The position numbers and the translations under genes were made by a program. A model generated the notes under the pieces. That model had not been told where the DNA came from. It saw only the letters and a list, made by a program, of their open reading frames with translations, and made no database searches. 8,255 bases of DNA, taken from NCBI GenBank assembly GCA_030622395.1, contig JAUXGF010000102.1, positions 1 through 8,255 of the forward strand. Direction: 5' to 3'. This DNA comes from Calditrichaceae bacterium (lineage in GTDB: Bacteria > Calditrichota > Calditrichia > Calditrichales > Calditrichaceae). Shown in pieces: positions 6,480-8,255 of this stretch; the stretch's first letter is position 1, and the number at the start of each line of letters is the position of its first letter.

Positions 6480-6660
6480 GATGCTGGATGTTGGATGCTG
6501 GATACTAGATACCGGATAAAGAAACTTGAGCATCCCCTCATCCAGTAACCGGTAATCAGTAATCGGTGATCGGTAAGCGGGCTTCACGCTGCGTTTTTCT
6601 TATATCCAGCATCCAGTATCCCCGCAAAAGCGGGATTTCCGCTCCGCTCCAACCAGTATC
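6480..6660. repeat. Inverted element with three blocks of 7-bp repeats
   Basis: 6480-6514 is five tandem 7-bp units (GATGCTG, GATGTTG, GATGCTG, GATACTA, GATACCG). 6542-6576 is five units of another type (CCAGTAA, CCGGTAA, TCAGTAA, TCGGTGA, TCGGTAA). TATCCAGCATCCA (6603-6615) is the exact reverse complement of TGGATGCTGGATA (6492-6504), closing a large hairpin. A small CCCGC/GCGGG hairpin with an AAAA loop lies at 6621-6634. The element fills most of the gap between the HmuY-like gene and the DUF4198 gene. The right boundary is approximate. No coding potential is seen. Confidence 0.6.
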
Positions 6661-6677
6661 TTTTTCATTAATTCTTT

Positions 6678-7283
6678 CTATTCTTCCAATTTCCGGCTGC
6701 CGTCCGGTTGATAAAAATATTCAAGAGTTATATGTCCGGACACGCTCTCTTCATTATAATAACCCTTCAACCAGAGTTTGGTATACTTACCGTCGGCAGT
6801 TTTCAACACATAAATGCTGTCAATAGTAACAAAAGTTGGCGGCATACCTTCCATTATTGCCCAACCTTCCAGAACAGGATTGAGAGAATAAGTTTTTGAT
6901 CCGCCGTGACTTTGAAAAGTTACCGAATCATCAACTGTATATCCGCTTTCCGGCGCCTCAGTCACAGAAGCAAAATCCACTTTACCCATATTAACAGCTC
7001 CGCCCTGACCTGAGCCGGATGTTCCGCTGTTTGTCTTAAAATGATAACGTCTGAGACCGAGGTCCCATTCCAACGAGCCGTTTGATTCAGCGATAGTTAC
7101 GGTATCTCCTTTAGAAAAAGAAAAATAAACCCAATTTGAATCGCTGGACGCATCAATCATCAATTCCTTTCCAATGCCGCTGGGCGGCGGTTCCGTTACA
7201 CTGCTGTCATCACAACTGACAAACATAAAAAGCAGCGAAACACCAGTTAAATAAATAATAAACATACTTAAAGACTTCCTCAT
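6678..7283 (-). CDS. hmuY: HmuY-like haem-binding lipoprotein
   Basis: Predicted outer-membrane lipoprotein of the HmuY family, which in Porphyromonas gingivalis captures haem and hands it to the receptor HmuR. Of 201 residues, 1-23 are a lipoprotein signal ending in the lipobox FVSC with lipidated Cys24. Acidic residues follow at once (CDDSS), then a short Pro-rich linker. The body has family hallmarks: WVYFSFSKGDTV (51-62), LEWDLGLRRYHFKTNSGTSG (71-90), a GSGQGGAV segment, the Asp-rich DDSV, and a C-terminal YVLKTADGKYTKLWLKGYY (158-176). The axial ligands of P. gingivalis HmuY, H134 and H166, cannot be mapped by eye; candidates here are H81, H126, H184 and M99, M144, M147. The ATG at 7283 is chosen because of GGAGGA (7291-7296), 7 nt upstream, and because the signal peptide begins there; a TTG 15 codons earlier is not credible. 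It lies about 110 bp after the receptor gene, probably in the same operon. Confidence 0.8.
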   Translation of the reverse strand: MRKSLSMFIIYLTGVSLLFMFVSCDDSSVTEPPPSGIGKELMIDASSDSNWVYFSFSKGDTVTIAESNGSLEWDLGLRRYHFKTNSGTSGSGQGGAVNMGKVDFASVTEAPESGYTVDDSVTFQSHGGSKTYSLNPVLEGWAIMEGMPPTFVTIDSIYVLKTADGKYTKLWLKGYYNEESVSGHITLEYFYQPDGSRKLEE

Positions 7284-7290
7284 TTTCTTA

Positions 7291-7296
7291 TCCTCC
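7291..7296 (-). promoter_or_regulatory. Shine-Dalgarno site of the HmuY-like gene
   Basis: GGAGGA on the - strand, 7 nt before the ATG at 7283. It fixes the start at the signal peptide. Confidence 0.65.
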
Positions 7297-7318
7297 GTTT
7301 TGAAATTAGTAACGTCAT

Positions 7319-7333
7319 CCCGACTCAATCGGG
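7319..7333 (-). other. Small intergenic hairpin between receptor and lipoprotein genes
   Basis: CCCGA (7319-7323) pairs with TCGGG (7329-7333) around a 5-nt loop, 36 bp before the HmuY-like start codon. There is no U-run, so it is not a convincing terminator; RNA processing or transcript stabilisation is possible. Similar TCCCGA/TCGGGA hairpins occur in the element at 160-297, which suggests repeat-derived DNA. Confidence 0.35.
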
Positions 7334-7360
7334 CTAATTAATTATTTGTTTAATAAGTTG

Positions 7361-7383
7361 TTATTCTCTCATTTATCCTCCTT
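7361..7383 (-). promoter_or_regulatory. Orphan strong ribosome-binding site with a three-codon ORF
   Basis: On the - strand AAGGAGG (7377-7383) is followed after 4 nt by ATG AGA GAA TAA (7361-7372). It begins 10 bp after the receptor stop. No longer frame follows. It resembles the real HmuY-like start region (GGAGGATAA then ATGAG), so it may be a duplicated or decayed start site, or a minimal leader ORF. Confidence 0.35.
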
Positions 7384-7392
7384 TTAACTAAA

Positions 7393-8255
7393 TTATTTGT
7401 ACGAAATATTTATACCGCCATAATATCTCCGTCCCGGCGTTGTTAAATAAGCTTTATCCGTATAATCAAACAGGTTGTTAACGCCAAAAGTCAAGGTTAT
7501 ATATGAAAAAAGCTTTTTATTTAATGTAAACCTCCAGATAGCATAAGGCGCTTGCTTGTATTTGATGATAGCGCCCGAGGCTTCATCCTCATCCTCGTAT
7601 ATCAATTTTTCCCCGGTAAACTTCCCGCGCAGATTAAAATTAAAGTCATATTTATTATTAATATATTCCAGTTTAACAATTCCGGAATGATTAGCCCGCC
7701 CAAATAATTCCCTGCCGGTTGTTTTATCTTCAGTATCAACAAAGCTGTAACCTGCCGAAAGAGCAATACCGGCTCCGGCGTCAACCTTAGCCAGCGCTTC
7801 AACGCCCTGGGTCATGGCTTTAGCGACATTTCCATAATAATTTGTATTCGGATCGCCAGGCGCGCTCCTTGTGTCGATCATATCTTTTAAATCAGTCCGG
7901 AATAAAGAGACAGACCAATTAAGGTAATCATTAATAAATTCGATTGACAAAGAACCATAATTGGAAGTTTCGGGTTTTAAATCCGGGTTACCGAAAACAT
8001 AAGGACCGCCGCCGCCATGATCCCAATTCATGTACAGTTCTTTTAAAGTCGGCGCTTTAAAACCCATGCCATAGCCGGCGCGAAAATTAAAGGGCAGCGC
8101 CTGGTACATTGCGGAAATCTTCGGGCAAAAGTGCGGGCCATATTCTGAGTGATAATCATAACGAAATCCTGGAATAATGCTCCACCGGGACGTCCATTTT
8201 ATTTCATCCTGAGCAAAAAACACCCAATCATCAGCTTTATGTGTCTCGCCGGTGA
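7393..8255 (-). CDS. TonB-dependent receptor, C-terminal part (haem receptor-like); 5' end outside window
   Basis: C-terminal beta-barrel portion of an outer-membrane TonB-dependent receptor, about 287 codons visible. The reading frame stays open to the right edge, where ...TGETHKADDW precedes VFFAQDEIKW, so the plug domain, TonB box and start lie outside the window. Typical barrel features are GFRYDYHSEYG...CPKISAMYQ, the FRAP-like box FKAP (codons at 8050-8061), then LKELYMNWDH and the box NPDL (7978-7989) followed by KPE, and a closing FGVNNLFDYTDKAYLTTPGRRYYGG. A histidine (codon 8017-8019) lies between FKAP and NPDL, as in haem receptors such as HemR and HmuR. The protein ends SYK rather than with an aromatic residue. 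With the HmuY-like gene directly downstream, a haem receptor of HmuR type is the best call; BtuB-like or siderophore receptors remain possible because FRAP/NPNL-like boxes occur more widely. Confidence 0.82.
   Translation of the reverse strand, partial: TGETHKADDWVFFAQDEIKWTSRWSIIPGFRYDYHSEYGPHFCPKISAMYQALPFNFRAGYGMGFKAPTLKELYMNWDHGGGGPYVFGNPDLKPETSNYGSLSIEFINDYLNWSVSLFRTDLKDMIDTRSAPGDPNTNYYGNVAKAMTQGVEALAKVDAGAGIALSAGYSFVDTEDKTTGRELFGRANHSGIVKLEYINNKYDFNFNLRGKFTGEKLIYEDEDEASGAIIKYKQAPYAIWRFTLNKKLFSYITLTFGVNNLFDYTDKAYLTTPGRRYYGGINISYK

Noticed and set aside
6601..6677. Repeat-associated CCCGC/GCGGG hairpin as terminator of the HmuY-like gene
   Set aside because: The stem is only 5 bp, no U-run follows on the - strand, and it is better explained as part of the repeat element.
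6566..6826. 86-residue + strand frame
   Set aside because: It starts inside the heptamer repeat element and runs antisense through the HmuY-like gene; no start signal or domain.
7284..7328. Longer HmuY-like protein starting at a TTG codon
   Set aside because: The added 15 residues are polar, precede a normal lipoprotein signal peptide, and include the ribosome-binding site of the ATG at 7283.

Overview
The window reads as a chromosomal segment of an AT-leaning Gram-negative (diderm) bacterium. LptF/LptG permeases, a TonB-dependent outer-membrane receptor and a HmuY-type lipoprotein all require an outer membrane and point towards the Bacteroidota-Calditrichota-Marinimicrobia (FCB) assemblage. 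Most genes here have a clear GGAGG-type Shine-Dalgarno site, which is unusual for Bacteroidota proper, so a non-Bacteroidota FCB lineage is my best guess. This is inference only: there is no rRNA or other taxonomic marker.

Layout. Bases 1-367 are non-coding and hold a perfect 12-bp hairpin at the left edge and a MITE-like inverted-repeat element (160-297). On the + strand follow lptF and lptG (368-2925), overlapping by ATGA, which encode the two transmembrane subunits of the lipopolysaccharide exporter; LptF carries an unusual basic helical insertion of about 95 residues. Everything else is on the - strand. Read in its own direction from the right edge it is: the C-terminal half of a TonB-dependent receptor (cut by the window end), a HmuY-like lipoprotein, a periplasmic DUF4198 (NikK/CbiK-like) protein, a small four-helix membrane protein of unknown family, a coiled-coil DUF2325 protein, and a HemG-like flavodoxin-domain protein that converges on lptG with only 5 bp between stop codons.

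How the genes may work together. Receptor plus HmuY is the haem-capture pair known from Porphyromonas (HmuR/HmuY). The receptor keeps FKAP and NPDL boxes with a histidine between them, the arrangement described for haem receptors. The DUF4198 protein and the His-bearing four-helix membrane protein could extend this to a periplasmic and inner-membrane step (haem, or a metal such as Ni or Co). The DUF2325 and flavodoxin genes form a tight pair downstream, behind a hairpin, and may be a separate transcription unit with redox or tetrapyrrole-related work. None of these links beyond receptor-HmuY is proven by the sequence.

Unexpected structure. Two of the intergenic gaps of the - strand cluster hold different elements with the same design: tandem 7-bp repeats with complementary arms (5319-5531 and 6480-6660). 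The first has matching 14-bp ends and an 8-bp palindrome at its exact centre. An orphan strong ribosome-binding site followed by a three-codon ORF lies between the receptor and the lipoprotein gene.
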